The notes beneath the pieces were generated by a model. It searched no databases and was not told where the DNA came from. It worked only from the letters and a program-made list of their open reading frames with translations. The translations under genes and the position numbers were made by a program. A DNA stretch of 64,000 bases from Diplonema papillatum (lineage: Eukaryota; Euglenozoa; Diplonemea; Diplonemida; Diplonemidae), in contig JAPJBO010000215.1 in the NCBI GenBank assembly GCA_030068145.1, positions 124,001 to 188,000 on the forward strand, written 5' to 3'. Shown here piece after piece: positions 54,301 to 64,000 of the stretch; position 1 is the stretch's first letter; the number at the start of each line of letters is the position of its first letter.

Positions 54301-57300
54301 TCAGGCCCCCACCCCCTCGCCCGCTAAAATGCCCCCTCTCAGGCCCCCACCCCCTCGCCCGCTAAAATGCCCCCTCTCAGGCCCTCACCCCCGCGCCCGG
54401 TAAAATGCCCCCTCTCAGGCCCTCACCCCCTCGCCCGGTAAAATGCCCCCTCTCAGGCCCCCACCCCCTCGCCCGCTAAAATGCCCCCTCTCAGGCCCCC
54501 ACCCCCTCGCCCGGTAAAATGCCCCCTCTCAGGCCCTCACCCCCTCGCCCGGTAAAATGCCCCCTCTCAGGCCCTCACCCCCTCGCCCGGTAAAATGCCC
54601 CCTCTCAGGCCCCCACCCCCTCGCCCGCTAAAATGCCCCCTCTCAGGCCCTCACCCCCTCGCCCGGTAAAATGCCCCCTCTCAGGCCCCCACCCCCTCGC
54701 CCGCTAAAATGCCCCCTCTCAGGCCCCCACCCCCTCGCCCGCTAAAATGCCCCCTCTCAGGCCCTCACCCCCTCGCCCGCTAAAATGCCCCCTCTCAGGC
54801 CCTCACCCCCTCGCCCGGTAAAATGCCCCCTCTCAGGCCCTCACCCCCTCGCCCGGTAAAATGCCCCCTCTCAGGCCCCCACCCCCTCGCCCGCTAAAAT
54901 GCCCCCTCTCAGGCCCTCACCCCCTCGCCCGGTAAAATGCCCCCTCTCAGGCCCTCACCCCCTCGCCCGGTAAAATGCCCCCTCTCAGGCCCTCACCCCC
55001 TCGCCCGGTAAAATGCCCCCTCTCAGGCCCCCACCCCCTCGCCCGCTAAAATGCCCCCTCTCAGGCCCCCACCCCCTCGCCCGCTAAAATGCCCCCTCTC
55101 AGGCCCTCACCCCCTCGCCCGGTAAAATGCCCCCTCTCAGGCCCTCACCCCTCGCCCGGTAAAATGCCCCCTCTCAGGCCCCCACCCCCTCGCCCGCTAA
55201 AATGCCCCCTCTCAGGCCCTCACCCCCTCGCCCGCTAAAATGCCCCCTCTCAGGCCCTCACCCCCTCGCCCGGTAAAATGCCCCCTCTCAGGCCCCCACC
55301 CCCTCGCCCGCTAAAATGCCCCCTCTCAGGCCCTCACCCCCTCGCCCGGTAAAATGCCCCCTCTCAGGCCCTCACCCCCTCGCCCGGTAAAATGCCCCCT
55401 CTCAGGCCCCCACCCCCTCGCCCGCTAAAATGCCCCCTCTCAGGCCCCCACCCCCTCGCCCGCTAAAATGCCCCCTCTCAGGCCCTCACCCCCTCGCCCG
55501 CTAAAATGCCCCCACCCCCCTCGCCCGCTAAAATGCCCCCTCTCAGGCCCTCACCCCCTCGCCCGCTAAAATGCCCCCTCTCAGGCCCTCACCCCCTCGC
55601 CCGGTAAAATGCCCCCTCTCAGGCCCCCACCCCCTCGCCCGCTAAAATGCCCCCTCTCAGGCCCCCACCCCCTCGCCCGCTAAAATGCCCCCTCTCAGGC
55701 CCTCACCCCCTCGCCCGGTAAAATGCCCCCTCTCAGGCCCCCACCCCCTCGCCCGCTAAAATGCCCCCTCTCAGGCCCTCACCCCCTCGCCCGCTAAAAT
55801 GCCCCCTCTCAGGCCCCCACCCCCTCGCCATGTTTTTTCGCGTCAAAGTTCCTGTTCTGGCCCTCGGTTCCCAGGTGTGTTCTTTCAGAGAAATACGAAA
55901 CAAATGCGCACCTGCAGCAACGCATCGACTTGCTCGTTGTACGCGGATACGTTTGAGAACTCCGTCGTGATCGACGTGGATGTGCTGGGCGTCTGCAGAA
56001 GTGAAGAGGTGGGGAGAGAGGAAGAGAACACACTAAACGGTGCACCTGTAGGGTTTGTTACTACGAAAAAGACAGGCGCTTCGTTTTGTGTGTGCGTGCC
56101 GGTTGATCGTTTTTCCCACTTGTATTTACCCTGTGTATATTCAGGTAAGGAATTCTGATCAACCCCCAAAACACGCTGCCTACGTCTTTTTAACCTGCAC
56201 AATACATTGAAGGGCTACCCGCAAGATTGTTAGTACTGAAAAGAAGAGAGTAGACGAGGGAAGAAGGGCTCCGTACTGGATGCAAGCGTGCGTCGCATAC
56301 TTGGGTCGAATCCGGTTCCTGGGTGCCTTCGCCGAAGGTCTGGCGGTATTGGTACGACGAGCTCTGCAGCCCTTGCTGCAGGAGCGAGGTCACCAGCGGC
56401 GACGTTGCCGCCGACTGCAAGACCCGGGGGGACCCGACCGACTTGTCAAAGACCTCTCCCAGCCTCCAGTCGGCCGCCTGCTGCAGCGGGCTGGTCGCGG
56501 CGGAGGCGAGGGAGACCTCCGACCCCGGCAGTCCCCGGTATCCCGGTGATGTGGCGGTGTCCTTGATGTCGGGTTGCGCGTACGTGCCCTTTTCAGCCTG
56601 CGCACCGCCCTGTGTATATGTGTGTGTGTGTGTTAAAGCTCAGTTTGCGGGTAATCCTGCTTTGTTGGAAGTGCTTGTTGAGGAGACTGCCAGTTGCGAT
56701 AGATCAAAGGAGGTAAATGCGCTGTAGCCCACACGAAACACAGGAAAAATCTGGGTTGAGCGGCGGGCGTCAGCGTTCAACAAAAAAAGACCCACTTTGT
56801 AGTTGTATTGTTTTTTAGAGTTTTTACCAAACATGCAATGTTGGAGGAAATAAGAAAGCGTCGCAGGCCATCCACGGCGTTTCCTTGCGCCCTGTACCAA
56901 GAAACAAACGCCCAGGGCAAAGCGTTCAACGAAAAACAATTCCATCCCCTCATCATTTTCCGGTTTCAACCGTGATTAGCCAGTGACGCGTCTTCTTTCT
57001 CCCCCTCTCCCTCGAAATGAGCGCAAGGCAGTCCCTCGAGTATTTCCCGAACATGCAGTGTCGGGAAATACTCGAGGGACTGCCTTGTGCTCATTTCGAA
57101 GGAGGCTGGAGGGGGAGAAAACAATACAACTACAAAGTGGGTCTTTTTTGTTGAGCGCTTACGCCCGCCACTAAACCCAGATTCACCTGTGTTTCGTGTG
57201 GGCTACAGCACATTTACCTCCTTTGTCTATCGCAACTGGCAGTCTCCTCAAGCATTTCCTACAAAGCAGGTGCGTAACAAAAAGAAAACGCGCCAGACTA

Positions 57301-60300
57301 TCCACGGCATCCTTGAGCCTGTACGATGAAGCAAACGTCCAGGGCAAAGCGTTCAACGAACTTCCCCTTGCGAGCGAGTCTCGGAACAGAACTCAAAGCT
57401 GCGACCCAGGTGGCGACTGCCGACCATGACGGGTGCTAGCACCAGGAGTTTGGAACAGCTAGTCAGGCCAAGCTCATTGCACGGAGAGAGCTTGCCACAT
57501 CCTCGGGTGAGATGTGCCGCCTGTGTGAAGACACTCTCAGCTGTTGCACGGGGCCGAAAACCCCGTGCAGCTAACACCGCAAGATAGTTGTAGCATGGCT
57601 AAAGATAAAAGCAGAAGTCTTGAGCCGAGTGCCGGATGGAGAAGCTGACAGCCTCCCACGCTCTATCCGTCCCCCGAAGGATCCGCCCCACCCACCCTTC
57701 GGAGAGGAGTCACAGGACCTAAAAGCAGCGTCGGAAACTCAAAGCCGACTGGTGAAAGTGACGAGTGGGCGCTAAGAAAAAGGCCGCTCCTGGTCCAGGA
57801 ACGTGACAGTCAACCAGAGCTTGCAAAAAAGCTTGAGTCGGAGGCAGCACAGTGCCACAACCCCGTCCGCTCCGCCTTGCGGCTGACCGTCTCGACGAGC
57901 TTGTGTTCAGCGCGAGCGCCAAGCCCCAAGGTGCGCCACGCCTTGATGCTTTAGTTTGGGAAATCGGGAGCCACTTGACCCGTAGGCCCGTGGCTCTGCA
58001 GTACCGCCGAACACGTGAAGCTTGGCTCCCGTGTAGCAGGCTTTCCCTGGTACCTACACAATGGCGCTTACATACAAAAATAGTAAAAAGAAGGGACGCA
58101 CCTGCAGCCACAACTCATCTTGACCTGCGGCAATGGGCCCGTACGGGCCGCCAGACAGGCGGAACGGCACCGGAGACGGCGCGCGGGTGCCTTGGCCGCG
58201 GTGGCCCTGGTGGCCTTGGTGGCTGTGGCCCCCGCCTGTCGCTGTGGCAGCGGAGTCTTGCCCCGCGGTCGCGTGCGACGAGACCGGCGGGCTTTTTGTG
58301 TTCGTCGTCTGCGCCGGCGACGAGGAAGACGCGCGGGACGAGCCCTTGGGCGTCCGGTCAACAACCCCCGGCACCTGGTGCCGCGACGCCGGGCCGCGCA
58401 AGACGATCGAGACGCGGTTCCGCTGGTGCCTGGACGTGTACGCTGCGTGGGGCGTCGCCGACCCTCGCCGCTTGCTGTCTCTAGAGCTCGGCTTTGCGTT
58501 CGACGCTTTTTTGTCGCCCCGCGGATGCTGCTGCTGTTGTCGTTGTTGTTGTTGTTGTTGCTGTTGTCGAATGTGACTCTCATATGACCCCTATATGATG
58601 CCCATATGGCCCCCCATATGACCCCTATATGACTCTCATATGACCCCCATGTGTGTCCAAAACTCTTTACACCTTGTTGAACTTTTTCATCCTTCCGCGC
58701 CTTTTCAACTTTTATCCCAAGCCTTGCCGTGCCTTGGCCGCGGTGGCTCTGGTGGGCCGGGCCGCGCAAGACGATCGAGACGCGGTTCCGCTGGTGCCTG
58801 GACGTGTACGCTGCGTGGGGCGTCGCCGACCCTCGCCGCTTGCTGTCTCTAGAGCTCGGCTTTGCGTTCGACGCCTTTTTGTCGCCCCGCGGATGTTGCT
58901 GCTGTTGTCGTTGTTGTTGCTGTTGTCGAATAAGACCCCCTACGACCCTATTAAGACCTCTAAAAGACCCCCAGGTGTATCCAAAACTCTTCTGGACAAA
59001 GCCTTTTCATCCTTCCGAAGGGGTCGTTTTTTTTTTTCGTTTACCTACCTCCCCCGTGCATAAGATGGATGAATAATTCGGGTATTGGCGGTATCCATCT
59101 TAATCAAGGGGGGTATCCATCTTAAACACGGGGGCACTGTAGACTACAGTGTAGTCGCCTTACACGGGGGTACCTCACCCCCGTGTTTAAGATGGATTGG
59201 CATTCTCGCCCGTTATCCATGGGGGTTTGGCTATCCATCTTATGCACGGGGGGTCGTTGTATAATGGTTTAGCTTGAAGGGAATTGGAAAGGTTGAAAAA
59301 GGTTTTGGGGGTCACCGTCGGTTATGCACGGGGGGAAAATGTTTCTTGGGTTTGAAGAGCGCGTGGTGCTTGCACCACCGAGGCCAGGTTATTTAACCGC
59401 GAATTTAGTGAAGGATGGTTCAGGAAACGGTCGTGAGCGAAACCCGACCAGGTAACGACCATTTCGCTGTCTTCTTTGTTTTGTGATGCTAACAAGACAC
59501 AAGGCTCCGCCTGGTCCAGACAAAAAGATCGGGAAGTATCGGGGAGTTTCGGGGAAATTCAGGGAGTTTCGGGGTATTTCCTTTGTGGCGACCACCCTCC
59601 CTGCAGCCGGCCTTGGCGAAGGCGGGGAGGGGGCTACGCTATTATGGCCCTACCTTGCGCAGAGCGGTCCCGTGTTTGGTTTTGCCCCGAAGACGAAGTA
59701 GAGGCTGAGAAGGAAGGACAGACTGGTTGACACGGTTTGACAGGTATCTACAGGATCCGCTGCGGTGAGGAGAGCAGGAACCGTTCCACCAGAGTACAGA
59801 GACGATGCTCGTGCTCGAGTCGCAGCTGGGGACGAACAGTCACGCCTTCAATGATGAGGTCTGGGGGATGGACGTATTTTCCACGTATGGGGAGGAAAGG
59901 ATCGGACGTGCTGGTGGGACGCCTTCGAAGACGGCACCTCCGGCAAGAAGGGGCAGAAGAGGGTAAATTTAGTGGGCGGCGGAGACCCAGTGCATGGAGG
60001 TAGGCGTGCCCAGGCCACCACCAAGGACGAGAGAGTGTGCACGAGACATCACAAAGTGAAATGCGAAGAGTGCAAGATCGGCAAGCGTCGGTAGCGCGCT
60101 GCTGCCGAGGCACACCACGCGACAGGGGACGGCCTCGCCGTGAAGTATTGCGAGCACAGGATGGCGCAGTGCGGGACGTGCAAGACGATCGCGGAATGCT
60201 GCAGGAACTCACACCACGGATGCCTTGCCGATGTGCGGAGTCGGCGGCGAGCGCGGGCCTTCGCCCCCGGGGACGCCCGAAGCGACACCGAAGTCGAGAC

Positions 60301-61698
60301 GCAAGCTGCGACCATCGGCCCAAAGAGCCACAAGGGAAGCGGTGGATGCCGGCGCCAACACCGCCATCGAGAACGCCGCAGAAGGCGACGACACTAGGAC
60401 GGCCGCTGCAACGAAGCGGCGGCGTAAGGACTCGCCATCATCGAAGACAGAGGTGCGAGATAAGGTGCCAGTGACGAAGAGAGGTAGCACGAAGAGGTAG
60501 TCATGAAAGAGAGCAGATGCAGATTATCGCCACAGGCTCTTTGCATGCTAACCCTGACCCACCAGGACCCGGGGCAGTTATGGTCGAAGACGGCAATTCG
60601 AGCGAGGAGTAACCTCCCGTACTCTACAACTCCCCACATAAGTGAACGTGGACTCCGAAGTGGACACTGGGTGCATGAATTCAGAATTCCGGGATGGGTT
60701 GACCCACTGTTTCCGATGCGGCTTCCAATCATCGAAGGCTAAACTCGGGTGCAGGAGCGGTGCTCGTCGTTCGGGACCAGATGAGGGACGACTGGGACTG
60801 CCCCCTGCTGCAGCCTGCTCTGACTGCACGCAGTAAAGTTTAGGTGCAGTTCTGGTGTAATCTTGCGGATTTTTGTTACCCCTGGTACCGAAGACCTGTG
60901 CATGCTACCGCTACACTACCGTTACACTACCGTCACGCTACTGTTACGCACCCGGGACCAGCTTGATTGAGAAGGCATAGGATGGTTTTCAACACTATCC
61001 TCCCTCCTTTTTGGCTTTCGTGCATCCAATACGCAGTTCCGCAGCTTTTTGGCCGTAAATTCGGTGTCATGCCGCAGTGGAGGTGATGTGTAATCCCTGG
61101 AGTACGGTCACCGCCTTGGGCGAAAAGGTCAAAAAACACGAAATCACGCTCGTTTGGCTGGGCCGTGGTGGTACCTCGGCCCGGTGGTTTTCACATGACA
61201 AGAAACTTCGACCCACAGAAGAACCCCGAATGAGCGGTTCGGGTGTGCAAATGCCAAGCGTGCTTGCAGCAACCGTTTGTGTGCCAAAAGCCTAGTGTCT
61301 TGCAGATCGCGTGACCTTCTCTCGTAGGTAGGTACAAACCCCAGGTTCCTTATGAAATTGCAACCAAACACTTGTTATAACAAGCAATCACTTGTTATAT
61401 AAACACGTCCGCGCGGGCGCGCTTCCGGAGGACATACATGCACGGGCGGCTGTTCGTTCGCCGAAGGTTCGTCGGCGGTCAGCGTCGACGCGTCCGCGCG
61501 GGCGCGCTTCCGGAGGACGGAGGCTTCCTCCTGCTGCCGCTTCGCCGCCGCGAACGCGCGGAGCTGGTCGATCTTCTGCATCACGTCGTTGCGGATGGCC
61601 TCGATGCCGGTGGGGTACAGGGATACGTGCAGAGCTGAGATTTCAAGAACTGGGATATAAGGGGACACAAAACTTGGGGTTTGAGAGGAATTTGCCAT

Positions 61699-61758
<60 letters not shown>

Positions 61759-62803
61759 AGACCCGCCCCATCAAGTACATGATGCTGGCGGTTGGGGGAT
61801 CGGCTCAATCCGCAAAGCCTTCTGAGCACATGGTACTCTCCCATCTTCCCCCTCCACCCATTGCTGGACATACATGCACGGGCGGCTGTTCGTTCGCCGA
61901 AGGTTCGTCGGCGGTCAGCGTCGACGCGTCGGCGCGGGTGCGCTTCCGGAGGACGGAGGCTTCCTCCTGCTGCCGCTTCGCCGCCGCGAACGCGCGGAGC
62001 TGGTCGATCTTCTGCATCATGTCGTTGCGGATGGCTTCGATGCCGGACGCCGCCGAGCCCCGCCTGCTGCACCCCCCCGAAGCAAGGCAGTGCTCGCCCG
62101 CGCCGCCGCGGGCCCAGCCCTCTGTTTCCCCCCTGGCCGCCACCGTCGTTGTCATCGTCGTCTTTCGAACCTCCTCCTCCTTCGCCTTCGCCGCTTCCAC
62201 TCCGCCCGCCGACCCGCCGCCGGCGATGATCTCCCGCAGCAGCTCGTTCGCCCGCTGCTGCTCCCGCAGCAGCGCCGCCAGCACATTCGCCCCCGCGGCC
62301 GCGGGATCCTCCGTACCACCACCCCCGCTTTTCGCCTTCGGTGGCCTCGCGGTGTTCTGCGGCACTGGCGCGAGCGCAGCGGGGACCCGGATCGGCGGCT
62401 TTCTGGTGTGGTGCTGCTGCTGCTGGTGCTGGTGCTGCTGCGCGTAAGGCGACTGGTACGCGGAATTCCGGGAGTTCGGCTGCGCCCTTTTGGTCGCGGC
62501 CATGTACCGAGGCCGCTCGCCGGGCTTGCCCGGCTGCGGGTCGCCGAGCGGGTGGTCGTTGAGCACCGCGCTGAGGCCGTACTGCTGCACGCACCGCTCG
62601 ACATCGGCCCGCGCGATCTCCTGCACGGCCTGCAGGTACTCAAGCCGCCGCAGCAGCCCGGGCGGCGCCCCGGCGGCGCCGCGCTCCTTTTCCGCGGCCC
62701 GAGGCTGCTGCTGCTGCTGTTGCAGTTGATGCTGCGGCTGCTGTTGGTGTTGCGGTTGATGTTGCGGCTGTTGTTCATGCTGCAGCTGCTGTTGCGACGG
62801 TAG

Positions 62804-62898
<95 letters not shown>

Positions 62899-62922
62899 GC
62901 AGTTGATGTTGCGGCTGCTGTT

Positions 62923-62953
<31 letters not shown>

Positions 62954-63316
62954 TTGTTGTTGCTGCTGTTGCAGTTGATGCTGCTGCTGTTGCTGCTGTT
63001 GCGGTTGATGTTGCTGTTGTTGTTGCAGCTGCGGTCGGTGTTGCTGCTGCTGCCACTGCGGCGTGGAGCGCGGTGGGGTGCATGGCTCTCCCTTTTGGTC
63101 GGATGCAGGTGCTGCTGCTGCTGCTGCTGCCGATGCTGAGTGCACGGGGGTAGTTGCTTCGGTCGTTCCATCAGCTGGCGGGTTTGCCGGCGCGCTCGCG
63201 ACGGTGGTGCAGGTGACGTCAGCCGTTGCCGTGGGTTGCGAGTGCGACGGCGGTGCTCCTCCTGTCGCACTCCGCGTATCTGATTCTGTGTACGAACTGT
63301 TCGCAGATCTCGACAT
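45366..63316 (-). CDS. Gln-rich protein of unknown function, six-exon model
   Basis: Minus-strand exons that I join because all boundaries are phase 0 and have good sites: 63316-61874 (donor GTATGT), about 58560-58102 (GTGCGT), 56609-56301 (GTATGC), 55992-55912 (GTGCGC), 50722-50435 (GTACCT) and 45662-45366 (stop TAA). The product would be about 958 residues. Exon 1 has a Ser/Thr/Ala-rich start, long poly-Gln runs coded by CAA/CAG, then helical segments such as LREQQRANELLREIIAG and EAIRNDMMQKIDQLRAFAA. Exon 2 is Ser/Gly/Pro-rich; exon 3 has Ser/Leu/Gln-rich repeats (SAATSPL twice); the last exon has RVQQYHSDFHVWKMAN and Val/Asp-rich helices. No catalytic domain recognised; a regulatory or scaffold role is only a guess. 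An upstream Met at 63385 is an alternative start. Exons 1, 2, 5 and 6 have truncated tandem copies nearby. The exon chain, especially 1-2 and 4-5-6, is inference. Confidence 0.5.
45663..49560 (-). repeat. 3.9-kb minisatellite, 65/55-bp units with higher-order structure
   Basis: About 63 units of 65 or 55 bp around TCTGCAAAGTATAAAAGACA and GATGGGTCCATCCATG. The 55-bp form lacks a CTGTCGGGTG stretch. Units group into 185-bp (65+65+55) and 250-bp blocks, a higher-order repeat like that of satellites. On the minus strand each unit contains two 3'-splice-site-like motifs (CACCCGACAG|AGAAC and ACTTTGCAG|ACACG). The first of these, in its last copy, is the acceptor of the final exon (45662). All three minus frames are nearly stop-free, giving three spurious frames of about 1300 codons. 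Confidence 0.95.
49561..50090 (+). repeat. Diverged outlying minisatellite units
   Basis: Degenerate units at 49571-49615, 49897-49950 and 49960-50013, with GTCTGCACAGGTGTACGAGA instead of the core word, separated by unique sequence without a gene (49620-49890). Confidence 0.8.
50090..50405 (+). repeat. Dispersed repeats F2 (partial) and F3
   Basis: 50090-50220 carries the GCCCGCCACTGAACCCAGAT part of F2. 50228-50405 is an F3 copy matching 31430-31620. Confidence 0.8.
50407..50429 (-). repeat. Poly(A)/poly(T) run next to the exon 5 donor
   Basis: 23 A residues on the plus strand, that is a T tract starting five bases into the intron after exon 5. It could be the poly(A) tail of an inserted F3 copy. 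Confidence 0.8.
50740..51580 (-). repeat. 380-bp tandem duplication of exon 5 and adjoining intron
   Basis: Copies begin at about 50740-50930 and 51120-51310, each holding AATAATCAATCAGGGGAGG intron sequence followed by a shortened exon 5 (LQRLMHAGAAPPHGEGTRRS retained). Homology to the intact exon stops at the CTGCAG in its middle, so the exon end and donor are missing. A third, partial intron copy ends near 51580. Confidence 0.88.
51585..51755 (+). repeat. Dispersed repeat F3, copy 3
   Basis: Matches 50228-50405 and 31430-31620, including CATGATCAGAAGGTCCTACT. Confidence 0.85.
51785..52350 (-). repeat. Dispersed repeat F4, single-arm copy
   Basis: Related to the 41430-42150 palindrome, with the charged frame (RKAEQERQARSVREAAI) on the minus strand, 51877-52344, open over about 150 codons. 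The N-terminal part differs from the 41.7-kb copy. Possibly the gag-like remnant of a retroelement; no domain recognised. Confidence 0.75.
52440..52920 (+). repeat. Dispersed repeats F6, F7 fragment and F2 in series
   Basis: 52440-52560 is the inverse of 17635-17760. 52558-52605 has the GTCAAGTGGCTACCGA part of F7. 52690-52920 is an F2 copy. The serial order F7-F2 matches 43.62-44.17 kb. Confidence 0.8.
53064..55830 (-). repeat. 2.8-kb minisatellite, 39-bp unit, in intron 4 of the Gln-rich gene
   Basis: About 70 copies of the unit TAAAATGCCCCCTCTCAGGC plus a (C/T)-variant CCTCACCCCCTCGCCCG(G/C) part. Two variants, GGTAAAA with CTCACC and GCTAAAA with CCCACC, alternate in blocks. The edges (GATTTCGTCGCGAGGTGACC left, GCGTCAAAGTTCCTGTTCTG right) are shared, inverted, with the 8.9-12.1 kb array. 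That marks a dispersed sequence that carries the array. On the gene-sense strand each unit holds GGTGAGGG or GGTGGGGG, similar to a 5' splice site. Confidence 0.95.
56140..56300. other. Intron 3 of the Gln-rich gene model
   Basis: The intron runs 55993-56300 between two phase-0 exons. It shows no repeat of its own, except a pyrimidine-rich acceptor side on the minus strand (CTCTTCACTTCTGCAG). Confidence 0.45.
56640..57300. repeat. F2 copies, inverted pair
   Basis: 56650-56800 (minus orientation) and 57050-57290 (plus orientation) contain F2 words, with a local inverted repeat around AAATACTCGAGGGACTGCCT (57015-57045 versus 57062-57095). Confidence 0.78.
57440..58005 (-). repeat. Dispersed repeats F5 and F7
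   Basis: 57448-57510 matches 12.32-12.38 kb. 57770-58005 is the reverse complement of 43620-43840. Confidence 0.8.
58565..58660. repeat. CATATGACCCC short tandem repeat
   Basis: Seven or so imperfect copies of a 12-17 bp word (CATATGACCCCTATATGA). It lies directly upstream of exon 2 in the gene-sense direction; a shorter related series follows the duplicate at 58935-58975. Confidence 0.85.
58725..58935 (-). pseudogene. Internally deleted duplicate of exon 2 of the Gln-rich gene
   Basis: 58740-58935 repeats 58398-58570 almost exactly, and 58725-58745 repeats the piece at 58184-58210. The middle of the exon and its donor are missing. The copy lies upstream of the intact exon in the gene sense and keeps the acceptor-side CAG repeats. 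Confidence 0.85.
59053..59255. mobile_element. 200-bp MITE-like element
   Basis: Ends are inverted copies of CCCCCGTGCATAAGATGGAT. Inside there are further inverted copies (CATCTTAAACACGGGGG and CCCCCGTGTTTAAGATGG) and a small palindrome, TGTAGACTACA. A stray half-end (TATGCACGGGGGG) follows at 59322. No coding capacity. Confidence 0.82.
59340..59445 (+). repeat. Dispersed repeat F8, end fragment
   Basis: Matches the reverse complement of 29690-29775 (AAGAGCGCGTGGTGCTTGCA). Confidence 0.8.
59740..60500 (+). pseudogene. Decayed copy of the Cys/His-rich LINE 3' region
   Basis: The frame near 60035-60250, with one stop and frameshifts, repeats the module pattern of 28558-28870: TRHHKVKCEECKIGKR, then YCEHRMAQCGTCKTIAECCR followed by NSHHGC. 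Downstream basic sequence (RGSTKR end) corresponds to the tail. Overall divergence is clearly higher than between the 29-kb and 63.6-kb copies, so this is an older insertion or another subfamily. Confidence 0.65.
60501..61400. other. Stretch without identified genes
   Basis: Mostly unassigned. 60905-60950 holds five CTACCGTTACA-like words in tandem. The stretch lies inside intron 1 of the Gln-rich gene model. Confidence 0.5.
61400..61640 (-). pseudogene. Tandem copy of the end of Gln-rich gene exon 1
   Basis: About 200 bp nearly identical to 61868-62045, coding GIEAIRNDVMQKIDQLRAFA to the donor GTATGT, which is kept (61437-61432). A smaller second-level duplicate of CGCGCGGGCGCGCTTCCGGA is present twice (61407 and 61491). 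Because its donor and frame are intact, this copy could be used as an alternative exon. Confidence 0.85.
61698..61760. repeat. (GTA)n trinucleotide repeat
   Basis: About 20 copies of TAG/GTA/AGT between the duplicate and the intact exon 1 end, in intron 1. Confidence 0.95.
62705..63060 (-). repeat. CAA/CAG repeat coding poly-Gln
   Basis: On the minus strand, CAA and CAG triplets with scattered His and Leu codons; the longest pure CAA run is at 62806-62898. It is translated in exon 1 of the Gln-rich gene model. Confidence 0.92.
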
Positions 63317-63479
63317 GTCTACCTTTTTCCACTCCCCTCCCTCCGCTTCCCCCTCACACAACGTCTGCGCTTGTGGGAAATGCACGGAGTTATGGTTGTT
63401 GACGAGAAATACTTTGTGCCCTGCGGTGATGGACAGGGTTGTATTGACTGGGGTTACAGTTGATGGGGAACGTGTCAGT

Positions 63480-63600
63480 TAGACTTCAGCGGACGCTTGC
63501 CGGCATTGCGGAGAACTCCGGACAGATGACGGCCTGGCTAATCATGGCTTTGTCCTATAGGCTACTGTGGCCGACGCCCGTTGCCCCCCTCTAGGCATAC
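63480..63600. other. Spacer between Gln-rich gene and LINE copy
   Basis: Short unassigned sequence; probably holds the 5' region of the minus-strand gene. No motif stands out. Confidence 0.4.
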
Positions 63601-64000
63601 TGAGCATTGAGTTATTTTAAGTACATGAACCACATGGATTAGCATGCACTGCCTCGATAGCCAGGTTATCGGATGACGTCGTCACCTGCCATTGCGTCGT
63701 CAAGGTCGAGCATTTGTGGCGCTAGCGGGATTTGGCTTTCTTGCGATTCCAAAGACTGAGTCGGCGAGTACGAGGGCGGGCAGGAGTGCCTGTTTTCCAC
63801 TTTCGAGGGCATTGGTGTGCCCGTGGTTCCCGGTCGTTTCTGAGAGCTGCTTGCCCTCGTTACCCTCTTCTTCCTTCGATGCACCCCTGAGTCGGGTGTG
63901 GTCGCCTTCGTCTTCTTCCGTTTGCGGCCGGCGATCGGGCCTTCCTTCGGGGTGCCGAGCACCCTCTTCTTCAGCGCTGGTCGTTCGCTGGTTCCTGGCG
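63600..64000 (-). mobile_element. LINE 3' end, same family as 27.2-29.4 kb (continues past the window)
   Basis: A minus-strand frame open from the window edge to a stop at 63666 repeats the C terminus of the 27.2-29.4 kb ORF: KEGPIAGRKRKK, then LDLDDAMAGDDV at the end. The 3' UTR (63600-63665) matches 29382-29445. The upstream part lies beyond the window, so its state is unknown. Confidence 0.8.

Noticed and set aside
53064-55830. CRISPR-like array
   Set aside because: Units are contiguous 39-bp tandem repeats without unique spacers, in a eukaryotic context. The arrays at 32.6-33.9 and 45.7-49.6 kb were rejected for the same reason.
61805-63385. Poly-Gln frame as an ordinary low-complexity artefact
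   Set aside because: Kept as coding because well-formed helical segments and a strong donor follow the repeat, and its end is duplicated with the frame intact.

Overview
This is a eukaryotic nuclear window, probably from a GC-rich protist or alga whose genome is heavily loaded with repeats. The signs are: split coding sequences with GT..AG boundaries, tyrosine-recombinase (YR) retrotransposons, LINEs with RNase H, hAT transposons, MITE-like hairpins, and kilobases of micro- and minisatellite. I see no bacterial operons, rRNA or tRNA genes. The species cannot be fixed from sequence alone.

Layout. 0-5.1 kb: an apparently complete YR retrotransposon (gag, YR, RT-RNase H, with A1...B1-A2-B2 split direct repeats) sitting inside a (CA)n tract. 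5.2-8.9 kb: LINE remnants with RNase H pieces. 8.9-12.1 kb: a G-rich minisatellite broken by a 2.8-kb inverted-repeat element. 12-16 kb: dispersed repeats. 16.6-35.0 kb, minus strand: a three-exon sphingosine kinase-like gene. Its 14.7-kb second intron holds an hAT element with long TIRs, a second hAT-derived ORF, a GGTTAC minisatellite with an orphan exon inside it, LINE pieces, and most of the window's poly(G)/poly(C) runs. 35.3-39.8 kb: a second YR retrotransposon, between (GA)n tracts. 40-45 kb: gene-fragment exons, palindromic and tandem repeats. 45.4-63.3 kb, minus strand: what I read as one large multi-exon gene for a Gln-rich protein. Six exons all join in phase 0, and its introns contain a 3.9-kb and a 2.8-kb minisatellite. 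59.7-60.5 and 63.6-64 kb: further copies of the 27-29 kb LINE.

Three themes recur. (1) Both YR retrotransposons lie within dinucleotide microsatellites, and for the first the junction shows a shared CA dinucleotide. (2) Most exons of the two host genes are accompanied by truncated tandem copies of their own ends. (3) The large intronic minisatellites carry splice-site-like motifs in the sense of the host gene. A LINE family with tandem Cys/His-rich modules at its C terminus may be undescribed.

All gene models come from reading frames, splice-site logic and family motifs. None has been tested against transcripts or databases.
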